A DNA stretch of 64,000 nt from Trichococcus shcherbakoviae (GTDB lineage: Bacteria > Bacillota > Bacilli > Lactobacillales > Aerococcaceae), in the NCBI RefSeq assembly GCF_963666195.1, contig NZ_OY762653.1, positions 558,001 through 622,000 on the forward strand. The letters run 5' to 3'. The notes under the pieces are model-generated. The model was not told the origin of the DNA, did not search any database, and saw only the letters and a list, made by a program, of their open reading frames with translations. Both the position numbers and the translations under genes were made by a program. Shown in pieces: positions 9,635 through 19,790 of this stretch (position 1 is its first letter; each line of letters begins with the position of its first letter).

Positions 9635-10769
9635 CTTTCAGTCCTCCTATAACTTCAGCATATCCAACAACTTCGATTTCACCGTTCTTGCCGATGACAT
9701 TTGCATTGTCGGCGATTTTTGCATTTTCCCCAATGATGGCATGCTCGATTGTGACATTTTCACCGATCGTAACATTTGCCATGATCAAGCTATCGCGTAC
9801 GATTGATCCATTGCCGACGCGAACGTTCTGGGATAGGATCGAATGCGTGATTTCACCTGCAACGTAGCAGCCATCAACGATCATGGAGTCTGTTACGTTG
9901 GATGACTCTGTCAAGAACTGCGGAGGGGACACCGGATTTTTCGAATAGATGCGCCAGTCTTCATCACGGATATTCAGTGTGTGATTTGGATCCAGGAATT
10001 CCATATTCGCTTCCCAAAGGCTTTCGATTGTACCGACATCTTTCCAATAACCATCAAACGCGTAAGCGAAACAGTTTTCTCCGTTTTCAAGATAGGTCGG
10101 GATAACGTTTTTGCCGAAATCTTCCATTTCGCGTTGTTTCGCCTGATCTTCCACCAAATATTTACGGAGCACCTGCCAATTGAAGATATAGATCCCCATG
10201 GATGCAAGATTGCTTTTCGGTTCTTTCGGTTTCTCTTCGAATTCGATGATGCGGTTTGTCTGATCTGTGTTCATGATCCCAAAACGCGGTGCTTCTTCCA
10301 TCGGAACAGGGATAACACCCACTGTCAAACTGGCATTGTGCGCAATATGGAACTCCAACATATGGGAGTAGTCCATCTTGTAGATATGGTCACCAGACAA
10401 TACCAGCACGTATTCTGGATTGTATCTGTCTATATACGCGATATTCTGGTAAATGGCATGGGCAGTCCCCTTGAACCACTTTTCGCCGTCCGCACTCGAA
10501 TATGGCTGAAGGATAGTCACTCCACCGTCTCTGCCGGTCAATCCCCACGACTCACCATTTCCGATGTGTTCATTCAATTCCAAAGGTTGATACTGTGTCA
10601 CTACCCCGACTTTATTGATGCCTGAGTTAGCGCAGTTACTTAAAGCAAAATCGATTATTCGATATTTTCCGCCGAACGGAACGGCCGGTTTGGCTGTTTC
10701 GCGCGTCAATTTCCCAAGCCGGGTGCCTTGCCCTCCGGCTAATATCATTGCCACCATTTGATTTTTCAT
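9621..10769 (-). CDS. glgC: Glucose-1-phosphate adenylyltransferase, catalytic subunit
   Basis: The enzyme forms ADP-glucose from ATP and glucose-1-phosphate, the committed step of glycogen synthesis. Residues 7-16 ([10 protein letters not shown]) form the nucleotide loop and [15 protein letters not shown] follows as in all GlgC proteins. The C-terminal region is a beta-helix of hexapeptides. I take ATG 10769 as the start because it matches the family N-terminus; the open frame continues upstream to 10844. The ribosome site is odd: AGGAAGAGG lies about 15-20 bases upstream within a small hairpin with CTTCCT. Confidence 0.92.
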   Translation of the reverse strand: MKNQMVAMILAGGQGTRLGKLTRETAKPAVPFGGKYRIIDFALSNCANSGINKVGVVTQYQPLELNEHIGNGESWGLTGRDGGVTILQPYSSADGEKWFKGTAHAIYQNIAYIDRYNPEYVLVLSGDHIYKMDYSHMLEFHIAHNASLTVGVIPVPMEEAPRFGIMNTDQTNRIIEFEEKPKEPKSNLASMGIYIFNWQVLRKYLVEDQAKQREMEDFGKNVIPTYLENGENCFAYAFDGYWKDVGTIESLWEANMEFLDPNHTLNIRDEDWRIYSKNPVSPPQFLTESSNVTDSMIVDGCYVAGEITHSILSQNVRVGNGSIVRDSLIMANVTIGENVTIEHAIIGENAKIADNANVIGKNGEIEVVGYAEVIGGLKDEDE

Positions 10770-10827
10770 AGTATCAGGAAGAATGCCTCTTCCTTTCCCC
10801 TCCTTCTCATCATAACTATCTGTAGAT

Positions 10828-12738
10828 CTATTTATTAACACCAAAAACGCGTTTTGGTTTGATGAACAAAACTCCTAATGCGGGTAACGTAAATTCGATC
10901 GAGAACGGTTGGCGATCCATGCCATCGAGGCTGGTGACCATTTCAGGCAGATTTTCCGTCCAAGTACCGCCGAATTCCTGCATTTCCGTATTCAGCAATA
11001 CTTCGTAGTGGCCCTCATACGGCACACCCACTCGGAAATTGCGACGCTCTACAGGTGTGAAGTTGCAGACGACAATCAGGAAGTCGCGCGGTTTATCACC
11101 TGTTCTTATGAAGGAAAGGACTGACTCCGAGCTATTGTCCGCGTCCAGAATCTCTAAACCAGTATTTGCATCATCAACTTCATGCAAGGCTTTCGTTTCT
11201 TTGTATAGATGATTCAATGTTTTGATGTAATGCTGGAACTCCGGATTGAACTCGTTGTTCAAGACACCCCATTCGATTTGGTCGTAGAAGCGCCATTCCA
11301 GGAATTGACCGATTTCATTACCCATGAAATTCAATTTTTTCCCTGGGTGAGCCATCATGTAGGCTTGCAGCGTCCGTAAGCCCGCAAATTGTTTATAGCG
11401 GTCACCCGGCATTTTGGCCAAAAGGGACTGTTTCCCGTGGACCACTTCATCATGGGAAATCGGCAATATAAAGTTCTCATTGAAAGCATACATAAATGAG
11501 AAGGTGATCAGGTTGAAATTGTCTTTTCGGAACAATGGATCCATTTCGAAGAAACGCAACGTATCGTTCATCCACCCCATATTCCATTTATAGTTGAAGC
11601 CCAATCCGCCCATCTCGATAGGTTTCGTGACGTTGGCCCAGGCAGTGCTTTCCTCTGCAATCATGTAGGTATCAGGCTGGCGTTCGAAAACTTTTGTGTT
11701 CATCTTCTTCAGGAATTCGATCCCTTGACGGTTATGATTGCTGCCGTCTTCATTCGGTGTCCATGGACCTTCATCATAGTCAAGATAAAGCATATTCGAA
11801 ACGGCATCGACGCGGATTCCGTCAAAATGGAACTCCTGGAGCCAGAAGATCGCGTTCGAAATCAGGAAGCTGTGCACTTGCGCTTTACCCAAGTCAAAAT
11901 TCAACGTCCCCCAACGATTGTTGATGGCGCGGTTCGGATCAGCATACTCGAAAGTCGGTGTGCCATCGAAATTGGATAAAGCATAATCATTTTTGCAGAA
12001 GTGTCCGGGAACCCAGTCCATGATGACCCCGACCCCTTCTTTATGCGCTTCTTCCACGAAATCGCGTAATTCGAGCAAATTGCCGTAACGTGCAGCCACC
12101 GCGAAGTAACCGGTGATTTGATAGCCCCAAGAAGCTTCCAGCGGATGTTCCATCAAAGGCATGAATTCGATGTGCGTGTAGCCCATTTCCTTCACATATG
12201 GAATCAACGTTTCAGCAAGGTCCTTAAAGGAATACCAACTGCCATCATCATGCTTTTTCCAGGAACTGAAATGCACTTCATAAATGTTAAGCGGCTTTTG
12301 GTAGATGGACTTTCTTTTTTTGTTTGCGGCCCATCTGCCGTCTTTCCATTTTTTTTCTGGCATGTCGAACACGACTGAGGCGTCTTTTGGCGGGACTTCA
12401 TAAGCGAAAGAATAGGGATCGATTTTATATTTCTTTTTGCCGTTTTTGTCCTCGATATAATACTTGTAACAGTCCCCTTGTGCCGCATCCACTGTAAAGA
12501 GCGACCAGCCTCCGGTTTTGCCGATTTTTTGCATTTCTACGGGTTTCCACTCAGTAAAATCCCCGACCAAAGAAACGGTTTTTGCATCGGGCGCCCAAAC
12601 TGTGAACCGCCATCCTTCAATCCCATTTTCTGTCCGTTGTTTACTTCCTAAAAAGCGGTAGCTTTCAAGATGTTCCCCGATGTTGAACAAATACATCTCT
12701 TTTTCCAACTCTTTAAGTATGTTCATTTTTGCACTCAT
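10828..12738 (-). CDS. glgB: 1,4-alpha-glucan branching enzyme
   Basis: This GH13 enzyme (636 residues) introduces alpha-1,6 branches. An N-terminal CBM48 domain is followed by the catalytic barrel with conserved segments [28 protein letters not shown] and ISHDEVVHG, then a C-terminal all-beta domain. It is the first gene of the operon. ATG 12738 has an AAGGGA site nine bases upstream; the longer frame from 12774 has none. Confidence 0.94.
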   Translation of the reverse strand: MSAKMNILKELEKEMYLFNIGEHLESYRFLGSKQRTENGIEGWRFTVWAPDAKTVSLVGDFTEWKPVEMQKIGKTGGWSLFTVDAAQGDCYKYYIEDKNGKKKYKIDPYSFAYEVPPKDASVVFDMPEKKWKDGRWAANKKRKSIYQKPLNIYEVHFSSWKKHDDGSWYSFKDLAETLIPYVKEMGYTHIEFMPLMEHPLEASWGYQITGYFAVAARYGNLLELRDFVEEAHKEGVGVIMDWVPGHFCKNDYALSNFDGTPTFEYADPNRAINNRWGTLNFDLGKAQVHSFLISNAIFWLQEFHFDGIRVDAVSNMLYLDYDEGPWTPNEDGSNHNRQGIEFLKKMNTKVFERQPDTYMIAEESTAWANVTKPIEMGGLGFNYKWNMGWMNDTLRFFEMDPLFRKDNFNLITFSFMYAFNENFILPISHDEVVHGKQSLLAKMPGDRYKQFAGLRTLQAYMMAHPGKKLNFMGNEIGQFLEWRFYDQIEWGVLNNEFNPEFQHYIKTLNHLYKETKALHEVDDANTGLEILDADNSSESVLSFIRTGDKPRDFLIVVCNFTPVERRNFRVGVPYEGHYEVLLNTEMQEFGGTWTENLPEMVTSLDGMDRQPFSIEFTLPALGVLFIKPKRVFGVNK

Positions 12739-12948
12739 CCAGACACTTCCCTTACAATTATATTGCAGTAACAAAACGACCTAATTATGATTTACTTAAT
12801 CATACCCGATCCTCTCATTAATATATATTCATGATACCATTTTATAAATGATTTTGCCATAATCCATGATAAATATATTGAAACCCGTTTCCCTTACTGA
12901 TAGTAATAATCTATCAGCCTTAATAGTTTTTTTACATAAAAACAACAT

Positions 12949-12962
12949 TGTAAACGCTGTCC
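12949..12962. promoter_or_regulatory. Candidate CcpA cre site upstream of the glycogen operon
   Basis: TGTAAACGCTGTCC matches the cre consensus TGWAARCGYTWNCW at 12 of 14 positions. It lies 211 bp upstream of the glgB start in an AT-rich region with no gene. Confidence 0.5.
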
Positions 12963-13163
12963 GAAACAAAGACACGAATATCACTATACAGCATCCCAGT
13001 AACTTGTAAAAATGAATTTTTTATTAGAAATCAATGAAAACACATTCTGCAAAGCTTACTGTTACAACATTTTGTTGGGATTCACTTACAAATAAGAACA
13101 TGGAAATACACAAATAGATTTAGTTAATATTTTCACATGTTCAATTCTCCCTTACTACATGGA

Positions 13164-13177
13164 TGTTTGCGCTTACA
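13164..13177. promoter_or_regulatory. Second candidate cre site
   Basis: The minus strand reads TGTAAGCGCAAACA, matching 13 of 14 cre positions. It lies between the Nudix gene stop and the glgB promoter region and may act on the glg operon together with 12949-12962. The remainder of 12739-13254 is AT-rich, and I see no gene in it. Confidence 0.5.
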
Positions 13178-13254
13178 TTTATATAGTAAGAAAATCCTGA
13201 TTTGCAAAGATTGTGGCATAATTTTTACAATTCAGGATTATATTTACTATGTAT

Positions 13255-13638
13255 TTACAATCGCCGGAGCAACAGCTCCACCGTAGGCACATCTGCCGGC
13301 GCCCACCCCAACTCGGGCAATTCTGAAATGTTCACCCAACGCATTTCCGTGTGCTCCGACAATTGCGGTTCGCCCTCGTTCAATTCACAGAGAAGCGTCG
13401 TCAACTCCACGGTCCCAAAATCATACGGATGCTTGATTGTGAGAAGCTTTTCCTTAACCAGGATTCGGCAGGAAAACTCCTCCTCCATCTCACGGAAAAG
13501 GGCCTCTTCAGCCGTTTCATCGTTTTCCAGCTTTCCTCCTGGAAATTCCCACAAGCCGGCCAATGCTTTCCCCGGGCCTCTTTTGGCACAGAAAATTCTG
13601 CCCTCTTTTTCTATTACTGCTCCCACTACTTTGATCAT
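13255..13638 (-). CDS. Nudix hydrolase, MutT-like (8-oxo-dGTP diphosphatase family)
   Basis: This 127-residue protein cleaves nucleoside diphosphate-linked compounds; MutT-type members sanitise oxidised dGTP. The Nudix box begins GGKLENDETAEE and continues to REMEEEF. The consensus Gly near the end of the box is Ser here, a common variation. WEFPGG precedes the box as in MutT. It lies 21 bp behind the phosphodiesterase gene on the same strand, so the two may be co-transcribed. The true substrate is not determined by sequence. Confidence 0.85.
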   Translation of the reverse strand: MIKVVGAVIEKEGRIFCAKRGPGKALAGLWEFPGGKLENDETAEEALFREMEEEFSCRILVKEKLLTIKHPYDFGTVELTTLLCELNEGEPQLSEHTEMRWVNISELPELGWAPADVPTVELLLRRL

Positions 13639-13659
13639 GCGACGATTAAATCCTCCTGA

Positions 13660-14943
13660 TTATAGAAATATTTTATTGATGATCCTTCCATCCGTGGCTT
13701 CCGGAAATTTCAGCCCGATTGCGTGCAGGATAGTCGGCCCTTCATCTATCAGATTGCCCTTTTCCACAACGGCATTCTTGTCGATTCCGGGTCCTGAAAC
13801 CATCAGCGTCGTAGCATATTTTTTCTTTTTCGGACTGAAGCCGTGCGTTGCGCTGTGCAGTCTTCGGTCGGGAAGGTTTTTGGCGGTGCTTTCCATGAAA
13901 GGATAGAGCACGTCGCTTTCGAAATAATAACCCGGTTTTGCTTCCAGAATGAAGAGGCAGTTCTCATCCGCTCCCATTTTCCTGGCTTCTGCGGCCGAGT
14001 GGATGGTTTCAACCCTGCCTTCGATCCCTTTCAATGCATCCAAGATCATTTTATTGGTGATGCTGACGTCTTTCCGATAAATATAGCAAGCCCCATCCGC
14101 GGCTTTTGCCAATACTTTCCAGTCCTTGATGTTCCTTTTGCGATCAATCGTCTGCCAGCCTTTATCCAAAAACAGGTGGTTTGGGCGGATGACCGTATGC
14201 GTATCGATTTGATAATGATCGCCCAGCACTGCCAACACAGTATCCTCATAGATGCCGATTTCTTTCATCGCATCGATGATTTGACCGAGATGGCGATCCA
14301 TCCGGACGATGGCTTCTTTCGCTTGGTCGCTCAAGACGCCATAATGGTGACGCATGCTGTCCAGATCGACCAGATGTACGGCCATCAGATCCGGTTGTTT
14401 CGTCTTGATCGTGTCGACCGCAATCGCCGTCACAAAATCATCCAGTTCCGGTTGGGCAATGCCGTTTCGCAATGAGCTGTATTTTTTGTTCATCTCCAGC
14501 GCATATTTTGTGCTGGAGGCAAAAGCGGAAACCATCACCAGAGTTTGCCATGGCCTGTTCGGAAAAATTTCCGCGAGGTTATAGTCGATGGAAGGACTTC
14601 TTCCCGTCACCGGCCAAAGCAACGTGCAGGTTGTGTACCCAGCCTTCTTTGCGACATCAAATATGGTCGCCTTCTTTATTTCTTTGGCATACCAATACCA
14701 GTCTGGAGACTGCCTTTCCGGTTGCCGATGTGTATTGTGGATGATTCCATGACGATTCGGATTCATCCCTGTTGCAATCGAAGTGTGGGCTACGTATGTC
14801 AAAGAAGGATAAACCGACTCCACTTCTTTGACGAGTGCACTTCTGTTCAATATTTCCTGGAAATGGGGCAGCGTCTTGGCAAATTCTAAGTCACTGGCAC
14901 CAAATGCATCTAATGAAATGATATACAGTTTTCTCTTTACCAT
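13660..14943 (-). CDS. Type I phosphodiesterase/nucleotide pyrophosphatase family protein
   Basis: This 427-residue alkaline-phosphatase-superfamily protein begins with the metal-binding segment LYIISLDAFGASDLE. The nucleophile Thr lies in YPSLTYVAHTSIATG, and downstream metal ligands sit in DLDSMRHHYG and LGDHYQ. There is no signal peptide, suggesting a cytoplasmic enzyme. Family members hydrolyse phosphodiester or pyrophosphate bonds in nucleotides or phospholipid-type substrates; the substrate here is unknown. ATG 14943 follows AGGAGGG. Confidence 0.85.
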   Translation of the reverse strand: MVKRKLYIISLDAFGASDLEFAKTLPHFQEILNRSALVKEVESVYPSLTYVAHTSIATGMNPNRHGIIHNTHRQPERQSPDWYWYAKEIKKATIFDVAKKAGYTTCTLLWPVTGRSPSIDYNLAEIFPNRPWQTLVMVSAFASSTKYALEMNKKYSSLRNGIAQPELDDFVTAIAVDTIKTKQPDLMAVHLVDLDSMRHHYGVLSDQAKEAIVRMDRHLGQIIDAMKEIGIYEDTVLAVLGDHYQIDTHTVIRPNHLFLDKGWQTIDRKRNIKDWKVLAKAADGACYIYRKDVSITNKMILDALKGIEGRVETIHSAAEARKMGADENCLFILEAKPGYYFESDVLYPFMESTAKNLPDRRLHSATHGFSPKKKKYATTLMVSGPGIDKNAVVEKGNLIDEGPTILHAIGLKFPEATDGRIINKIFL

Positions 14944-15290
14944 AATATACCCTCCTATTCTGTTATTTTACCATATATTAGAAGCTGCATGGATACGGTA
15001 AAGCATTATATTTCAACATTCTTGTGACTGTTACAGTGCTCGTTTCGACACCGACTTCCAAAAACGGAAACAATAGCCTTCCGCCCGCTATGTTTCTTTC
15101 AAAAAAGCTATTCTATTTTTGGTCAGGTAGGAGTAAAATGAATGATGTGCAATATCTAACAATATAATAGCGGAATCATCAAACGTGCTGCCCTCTGCCT
15201 AACCTGGAATCCGGCTGTATTTTGCACCGGGTCCGAAATTTAAGAGAACGGTTTCATCAACTTGAGCACGCTATTCAAGAAAGAGTGGAA
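14944..15290. other. Intergenic region before the phosphate transporter
   Basis: This 347-bp gap between divergent genes must carry both promoters. A TATAAT-like hexamer lies near 15162-15170. A ribosome-site-like GGTAGGAG is followed by a nine-codon ORF at 15138-15167, too short to call. I see no riboswitch or convincing Pho box. Confidence 0.3.
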
Positions 15291-16352
15291 ATGCAAACTA
15301 TGACAATTACATTTTCGGATTTTATCGACAGCATCCAGACGAACCCTATTCTTTTGATCATAGTGGTATTGACTTTGGGTGTGATTTTGGTGAACGGTTG
15401 GACCGATGCTCCGAACGCAATCGCAACTTGTGTGTCCACCAGATCCATCGCTCCAAAAAAAGCCATTCTTATGGCAGCCGTTTTCAACTTTCTCGGCGTC
15501 TTCGTGATGACGTCAATCAACGCGACGGTAGCTCAAACAATCGCGAACATGGTCGATTTCGGAAACGACCCGAAGCTTTCGATTATCGCCCTCTGCGCCG
15601 CTCTTTTCGCAATCGTGCTTTGGGCGACCGCAGCTTGGTACTTTGGAATTCCGACCAGCGAGAGTCACGCTCTGATTGCGGGAATTTCAGGTGCTGCGAT
15701 TGCGCTGCAGGGTGGATTCGGCGCCATCAACGGATCGGAGTGGATCAAAGTAATCTATGGTCTGGTCCTCTCAACCATACTGGGCTTCGGCTTCGGTTTT
15801 GGGGTATCTAAGATCACTACCGCCATCTGCAAAGATAAGGAGCGGCAAAAAACAGGACCGTTTTTCCAAAAAGGCCAAGTCCTTGGCGGAGCGGCGATGG
15901 CATTTATGCATGGGGCCCAAGATGGTCAAAAATTCATGGGAATCTTCATGCTCGGAATTTTTCTTGGCCAAGGGAACAGCGATACGACGCAATTCATCAT
16001 CCCTCTTTGGCTCATGATCCTCTGTTCATTAGTGATGGCCTTAGGCACGTCCATTGGTGGCTACAAGATCATCAAAACGGTGGGCATGAACATGGTCAAG
16101 CTGGAAGGTTACCAAGGCTTCAGCGCGGACGTCGGCGCGGCTGCCTGTCTTTTGCTCTCATCCATCTGGGGATTGCCGGTCAGCACCACCCATACAAAAA
16201 CGACTGCCATCATGGGTGTTGGTGCTGCTAAACGGCTATCATCCGTAAACTGGGTCACCGTCAAAGAAATGGTGTGGGCTTGGGTGCTTACGTTTCCGGG
16301 CTGCGGTCTGGTCGGTTACCTGATGGCGCTTATATTCATGAATATATTCTGA
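15291..16352 (+). CDS. pit: Inorganic phosphate transporter, PiT family
   Basis: This 353-residue membrane protein belongs to the PHO4/PiT family of low-affinity phosphate:cation symporters. The duplicated family signatures are visible: GWTDAPNAIATCVSTR near the N-terminus and GAAACLLLSSIWGLPVSTTHT near the C-terminus. About ten membrane segments are apparent. The start is uncertain between ATG 15291 and ATG 15300, because the ribosome site (GAGTGG) is weak. It is followed 13 bp later by the DUF47 gene, the usual regulatory partner. Confidence 0.92.
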   Translation: MQTMTITFSDFIDSIQTNPILLIIVVLTLGVILVNGWTDAPNAIATCVSTRSIAPKKAILMAAVFNFLGVFVMTSINATVAQTIANMVDFGNDPKLSIIALCAALFAIVLWATAAWYFGIPTSESHALIAGISGAAIALQGGFGAINGSEWIKVIYGLVLSTILGFGFGFGVSKITTAICKDKERQKTGPFFQKGQVLGGAAMAFMHGAQDGQKFMGIFMLGIFLGQGNSDTTQFIIPLWLMILCSLVMALGTSIGGYKIIKTVGMNMVKLEGYQGFSADVGAAACLLLSSIWGLPVSTTHTKTTAIMGVGAAKRLSSVNWVTVKEMVWAWVLTFPGCGLVGYLMALIFMNIF

Positions 16353-16365
16353 GGAGATTGCAACT

Positions 16366-16998
16366 ATGCTTAAGAGAAAAAAAACAAAAGAATACAGTTA
16401 CTATCAAGAATTCATCGAAGTTTCCGCAATGGCCGTTTCCGCAGCCAAGTTGATGACCAGCATTTTAAATGATTACAATCTGGAGACTCTGGAAGCCCGG
16501 CTCAAGGAACTGCATGAAATCGAACATGCAGCGGATCAAAAGAAGCATAAGATGATGAGTTACCTATACAGCGATTTTCTGCCTCCGCTCGAACGCGAGG
16601 ACATCATCGACTTGGCTGGTGAATTGGATACGACCATCGACACCATCGAAGACACGCTCATCCACATCGATATTTATCAGATCCATGAAATCACGCCAGA
16701 AATGTTGAAGTTCATGGAGATCATCGAAAAAAGCGCGTTGAGTCTTGACGAAGCCATCAACGATCTGAAGAATTTCAAGAAATCAAAAGTCATCAAAGAT
16801 GCCATCATCGCTATTAACCGTCTTGAAAAACGGGGAGATTCCCTGTATACCCGTTCGGTCAAAAAATTGTTTGTCGAACAGAAAGACGCACTGACGACAA
16901 TGGCTACGACGAACATCTACGATCGGTTTGAGCGAGCCACCGATTCCTTTGAGGCTGCGGCCAACGTCATCGAAAGAATCGTCCTGAAAAATTCGTAG
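16366..16998 (+). CDS. DUF47 family PhoU-like protein, PiT partner
   Basis: This 210-residue all-helical protein matches the DUF47/TIGR00153 family, related to PhoU. It has acidic and histidine-rich helical segments such as HEIEHAADQKKH that probably bind metal. Genes of this family almost always sit beside a PiT transporter and are thought to modulate phosphate uptake. AGGAGA lies before the ATG. Confidence 0.9.
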   Translation: MLKRKKTKEYSYYQEFIEVSAMAVSAAKLMTSILNDYNLETLEARLKELHEIEHAADQKKHKMMSYLYSDFLPPLEREDIIDLAGELDTTIDTIEDTLIHIDIYQIHEITPEMLKFMEIIEKSALSLDEAINDLKNFKKSKVIKDAIIAINRLEKRGDSLYTRSVKKLFVEQKDALTTMATTNIYDRFERATDSFEAAANVIERIVLKNS

Positions 16999-17036
16999 GA
17001 TTTTTCATGTCATGTGTTCAGTATCCAGAATATTAA

Positions 17037-17083
17037 AGAAGCAGCCGCCGAATCCGCTAAGATTCGGTGGCTGCTTCTTATTT
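17037..17083. terminator. Bidirectional terminator
   Basis: A near-perfect 18-bp stem (AGAAGCAGCC... with ...GGCTGCTTCT) separates the convergent DUF47 and lipoprotein genes. Confidence 0.8.
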
Positions 17084-17105
17084 GTTTCAATAGTATTTGT
17101 TAAGC

Positions 17106-18236
17106 TTATGGTTCCAAAGGATCTTCGCTGTTTCCAGCTTCAGAGGTTGTTTCCTTTGACGCATCATTTTTAGCTGTCGGCGTTTCCGGAACAGATGGCG
17201 CAGTATCTGTTGGTGATATCGGTGGTGTTACGGTAGGTTTGGATGCAACGGTTGTTCCTCCCGGTTTTCTTGGGTGGGTCCTTTCAAACCGTTCTTTCCG
17301 GCGCTCTTCAATCTGTTTTCTTTCCAAGAGTTGCTTTTCAGCTCTTTGCTTGCCCCAAATCGTTTTGCCGAACAGTTTTTTGATCGCCCACAACAGCAGT
17401 AATAGCATCAGGACAGCTACGAAGAACGGCAGCGCATAGATGAACCAGATAGCGGCATCCTGCAGCCAATAGTAGAAGGAATAAAGCGAATCGGTGAAAG
17501 CATCCTTGACGCGACCCCAGAAAGGCGCCGATCCGCCTTGGTTGTTCGAAATGCGCGAACGCTCGGAAACAGTCAGATACAAAGCCGTATAGTCGATCAG
17601 ATCGTCGATGTTGTCCAATTCGGACTGCAGCATTTCCCTTTCGGCTATGGCCGCACTGAGACTGTCTTCGATAGTAAGGATCTCTTCTACCGTTTCTGCC
17701 TGCTCAAGCAGTGTCAGCAGGCGCTCTTCTTTCCTTTGCAGCACGCTGATGCGCGTGGCTGTGTCTTCATAATATTGCGTGACATCTTCGTTGCCTTGCT
17801 GCTCGCTGGTTTTCGTTCCCAGTCCGCCCTCCAGATCGTCCAGGAAGGCTGTCACGGAATCTTTCGGAATCCGGATCGTGTAGCTGCCCTGACGATAGTT
17901 TTGGGTCAATGAAGAGGTCGTGTAGAACATGTCGCCGCCGCTGGATTCATAGGAGTACTCCACATAGGCTCCGTATTTACCGACGATTTCCTTCAGATAG
18001 GCGATGGAATCATCATATTTCAACGTTTCATAGGAAAGGTGGACGGTGGTCACTACCTTTTCGCCGATGAGCAAACCCGATCCGACTTCCCCATCCATTT
18101 TGGATATTTCGGTCGTCACGTTGTCTACTCCGGCAGCGTCCTGTTGCGAAACACTCGTTTCTTCCGTCGTTAAGAATGAACAACCCACCAGCGAGAATGA
18201 CAGCAGCGATAGTATCAATAATTTCAGTTTTTTCAA
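17106..18236 (-). CDS. DUF4349 domain lipoprotein
   Basis: This 376-residue protein has a lipoprotein signal peptide with lipobox LVGC (Cys around residue 19). A DUF4349 domain with a central coiled coil (about residues 130-230) follows, then a membrane segment near residues 255-285 and a Lys/Arg- and Pro/Thr-rich tail. It is probably attached to the outer face of the membrane by lipid and then crosses it. Its function is unknown. TTG 18236 is the best start: GGAGG lies eight bases upstream. Confidence 0.8.
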   Translation of the reverse strand: MKKLKLLILSLLSFSLVGCSFLTTEETSVSQQDAAGVDNVTTEISKMDGEVGSGLLIGEKVVTTVHLSYETLKYDDSIAYLKEIVGKYGAYVEYSYESSGGDMFYTTSSLTQNYRQGSYTIRIPKDSVTAFLDDLEGGLGTKTSEQQGNEDVTQYYEDTATRISVLQRKEERLLTLLEQAETVEEILTIEDSLSAAIAEREMLQSELDNIDDLIDYTALYLTVSERSRISNNQGGSAPFWGRVKDAFTDSLYSFYYWLQDAAIWFIYALPFFVAVLMLLLLLWAIKKLFGKTIWGKQRAEKQLLERKQIEERRKERFERTHPRKPGGTTVASKPTVTPPISPTDTAPSVPETPTAKNDASKETTSEAGNSEDPLEP

Positions 18237-18339
18237 TTGAGGCGCCTCCAATCTTTCCTAAGTTTCCTACTTAGATTATACCGCATGGCGGCCGCTGCTC
18301 CTAATAAAGCCCTTACATATTTATGGTCCTGCTGTGGCG

Positions 18340-18458
18340 GAGGTGGCTTGGCCGGAGATCAGCTGGAGAAGACGGAGAAACCGGGCGCTTCTCCGGTGAA
18401 GCGTCCCTCATCGGAGGTGGCATGGCTTTAGCGCACTCTCCTCCGGCGAAGCGATCCT
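18340..18458. repeat. CTCCGG-family intergenic repeats
   Basis: This GC-rich segment contains repeated GGAGGTGGC and CTCCGGNGAAGCG motifs that can form hairpins, like 2303-2431. The IS3 element starting at 18459 is inserted inside this repeat tract; similar sequence continues at 19874-19944. Confidence 0.5.
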
Positions 18459-18527
18459 TGGACTGTCAACACTTTTTCGGACAAAAATAATAAGGTGTCA
18501 AAAATGATTTGAGGGTATACACGGCTG

Positions 18528-18639
18528 CCATTGACACGGAGCCTCTGGCGGTAGGATAAACTGGCCTGTCTCCAAATTTTCAAGAATCGAAATATGGGCC
18601 AGCCCCAAAGCCTATCCTGCCGCCCCTCCATGTCAATGG
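18528..18639. repeat. Long imperfect palindrome inside the IS3 element
   Basis: Arms of about 42 bases (starting CCATTGACACGGAG and ending CTCCATGTCAATGG) lie between the orfB stop and the left terminal repeat. They would form a long hairpin in RNA or single-stranded DNA. Confidence 0.7.
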
Positions 18640-18663
18640 TACGCAAGCCAGCCTCGTCTTGTT

Positions 18664-19464
18664 TTATTCGCAGTTTGCTTCCGCCAATTGGCGGCGGTAC
18701 TCCACAGGGGCCATGTAGTCCAATGTGCTGTGCAGACGGATATGATTGTACCAATGCACATAGTCAAACCACTTAATCTGAAGTTCTGCTATTGTTTCGA
18801 ATGTTTCTTGGTATACGAATTCTGTCTTGATTGATTTGAAGGTCGCTTCGGCAACAGCGTTGTCGTAAGGGCAACCTTTGGCGCTGAGGGAGCGGACGAT
18901 GTCGAAAGTATCCAATAGTTTAGAAATCAGTTGATTATCGAACTCGCTGCCCCTGTCCGTATGAAAGAGCTGAATGGACGACAAAGGGGCCTTGACTGTA
19001 TGGAAAGCTTGCAGGACCAACTCTGCCGTTTTGTACTCACCACACGAATAACCGATGATTTCTCGGTTGTACAGATCGAGCAGGACACACAAGTAGTTCC
19101 ACTTCTTCCCAACTCTGACGTAAGTCAGGTCACTAACGATTGCGCCATGTGGATTGGCTGTTTTGAATTCACGGTTCAGCGTATTCCCCAGATCCGATTC
19201 ATTGCTCTTCGGTTGATGGACCCTATAGTGGGCTACCGTGTAACAGGATTGTAGTCCCAACTTCTTCATGATGCGGCTGATTTTCCTGCGAGAAACGACT
19301 TTACCTTTTTTGGACAGCTCTTTCTTGATCCGCCGCGTGCCATAGGTACGCCGATTGGCTCGGAAGATTTCCTGGATTTCTTCTGTTAGCGATTCATCAT
19401 CGGATGGGCTACTCTTGGCTTCGTAGTAATAGGTACTTCTGGCGATATCTAGGCATTCGCACAT
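18664..19464 (-). CDS. IS3-family transposase OrfB (DDE integrase core)
   Basis: The catalytic half of the transposase is 266 residues from the first ATG. It has the HTH_21 segment (TYGTRRIKKEL), then the rve core with catalytic residues visible in VSDLTYV (Asp), FHTDRGSEF (Asp) and the distant Glu in VAEATFKSIKTE. The reading frame extends upstream of the ATG to the end of orfA, so the active protein is probably an OrfAB fusion made by -1 frameshifting at the A-run near 19509-19513. Confidence 0.9.
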   Translation of the reverse strand: MCECLDIARSTYYYEAKSSPSDDESLTEEIQEIFRANRRTYGTRRIKKELSKKGKVVSRRKISRIMKKLGLQSCYTVAHYRVHQPKSNESDLGNTLNREFKTANPHGAIVSDLTYVRVGKKWNYLCVLLDLYNREIIGYSCGEYKTAELVLQAFHTVKAPLSSIQLFHTDRGSEFDNQLISKLLDTFDIVRSLSAKGCPYDNAVAEATFKSIKTEFVYQETFETIAELQIKWFDYVHWYNHIRLHSTLDYMAPVEYRRQLAEANCE

Positions 19465-19505
19465 CGCTGATACTGGGTATTTACCGGCATTTGCCTGGAT
19501 AACTT

Positions 19506-19790
19506 TTATTTTTGTCCGAGTATCAGCGCCGCTTGCTTTAAAATATCATTTTCCATCCTTAGGCGCTCATTTTCTTTACGTAGGCGTATCATTTCTTCCT
19601 GTTCGGGAGTACGGTTGTCTTTTTCCTTAAATGAGCCCGACGATTGGGATTGGCGTACCCATTTGTCGAAAGCTGATGCGGTCAACTCATACTCGGCCAA
19701 TATGTCTTTTCGCGGCTTGCCGTTTTGGTAGAGGAGTACCATCTGGTTTTTGAAGTCATCGGTATAGGTTCTTCTTGGACGTGGTGTCAT
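19506..19790 (-). CDS. IS3-family transposase OrfA (HTH plus leucine zipper)
   Basis: This 94-residue protein has an N-terminal helix-turn-helix (TYTDDFKNQMVLLYQNGK) and a C-terminal coiled coil rich in Glu, Arg and Leu. It recognises the element ends. Its stop overlaps the upstream extension of orfB in the -1 frame, with the run CAAAAAT just before the stop as a likely slippery site. Confidence 0.9.
   Translation of the reverse strand: MTPRPRRTYTDDFKNQMVLLYQNGKPRKDILAEYELTASAFDKWVRQSQSSGSFKEKDNRTPEQEEMIRLRKENERLRMENDILKQAALILGQK

Noticed and set aside
15138-15167. Nine-codon ORF with ribosome site upstream of the phosphate transporter
   Set aside because: It is too short to support, with no terminator or antiterminator structure seen after it.
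18237-18431. 64-codon plus-strand ORF
   Set aside because: It begins in the lysine-poor antisense of the lipoprotein start and crosses the GC-rich repeat tract, with no ribosome site.
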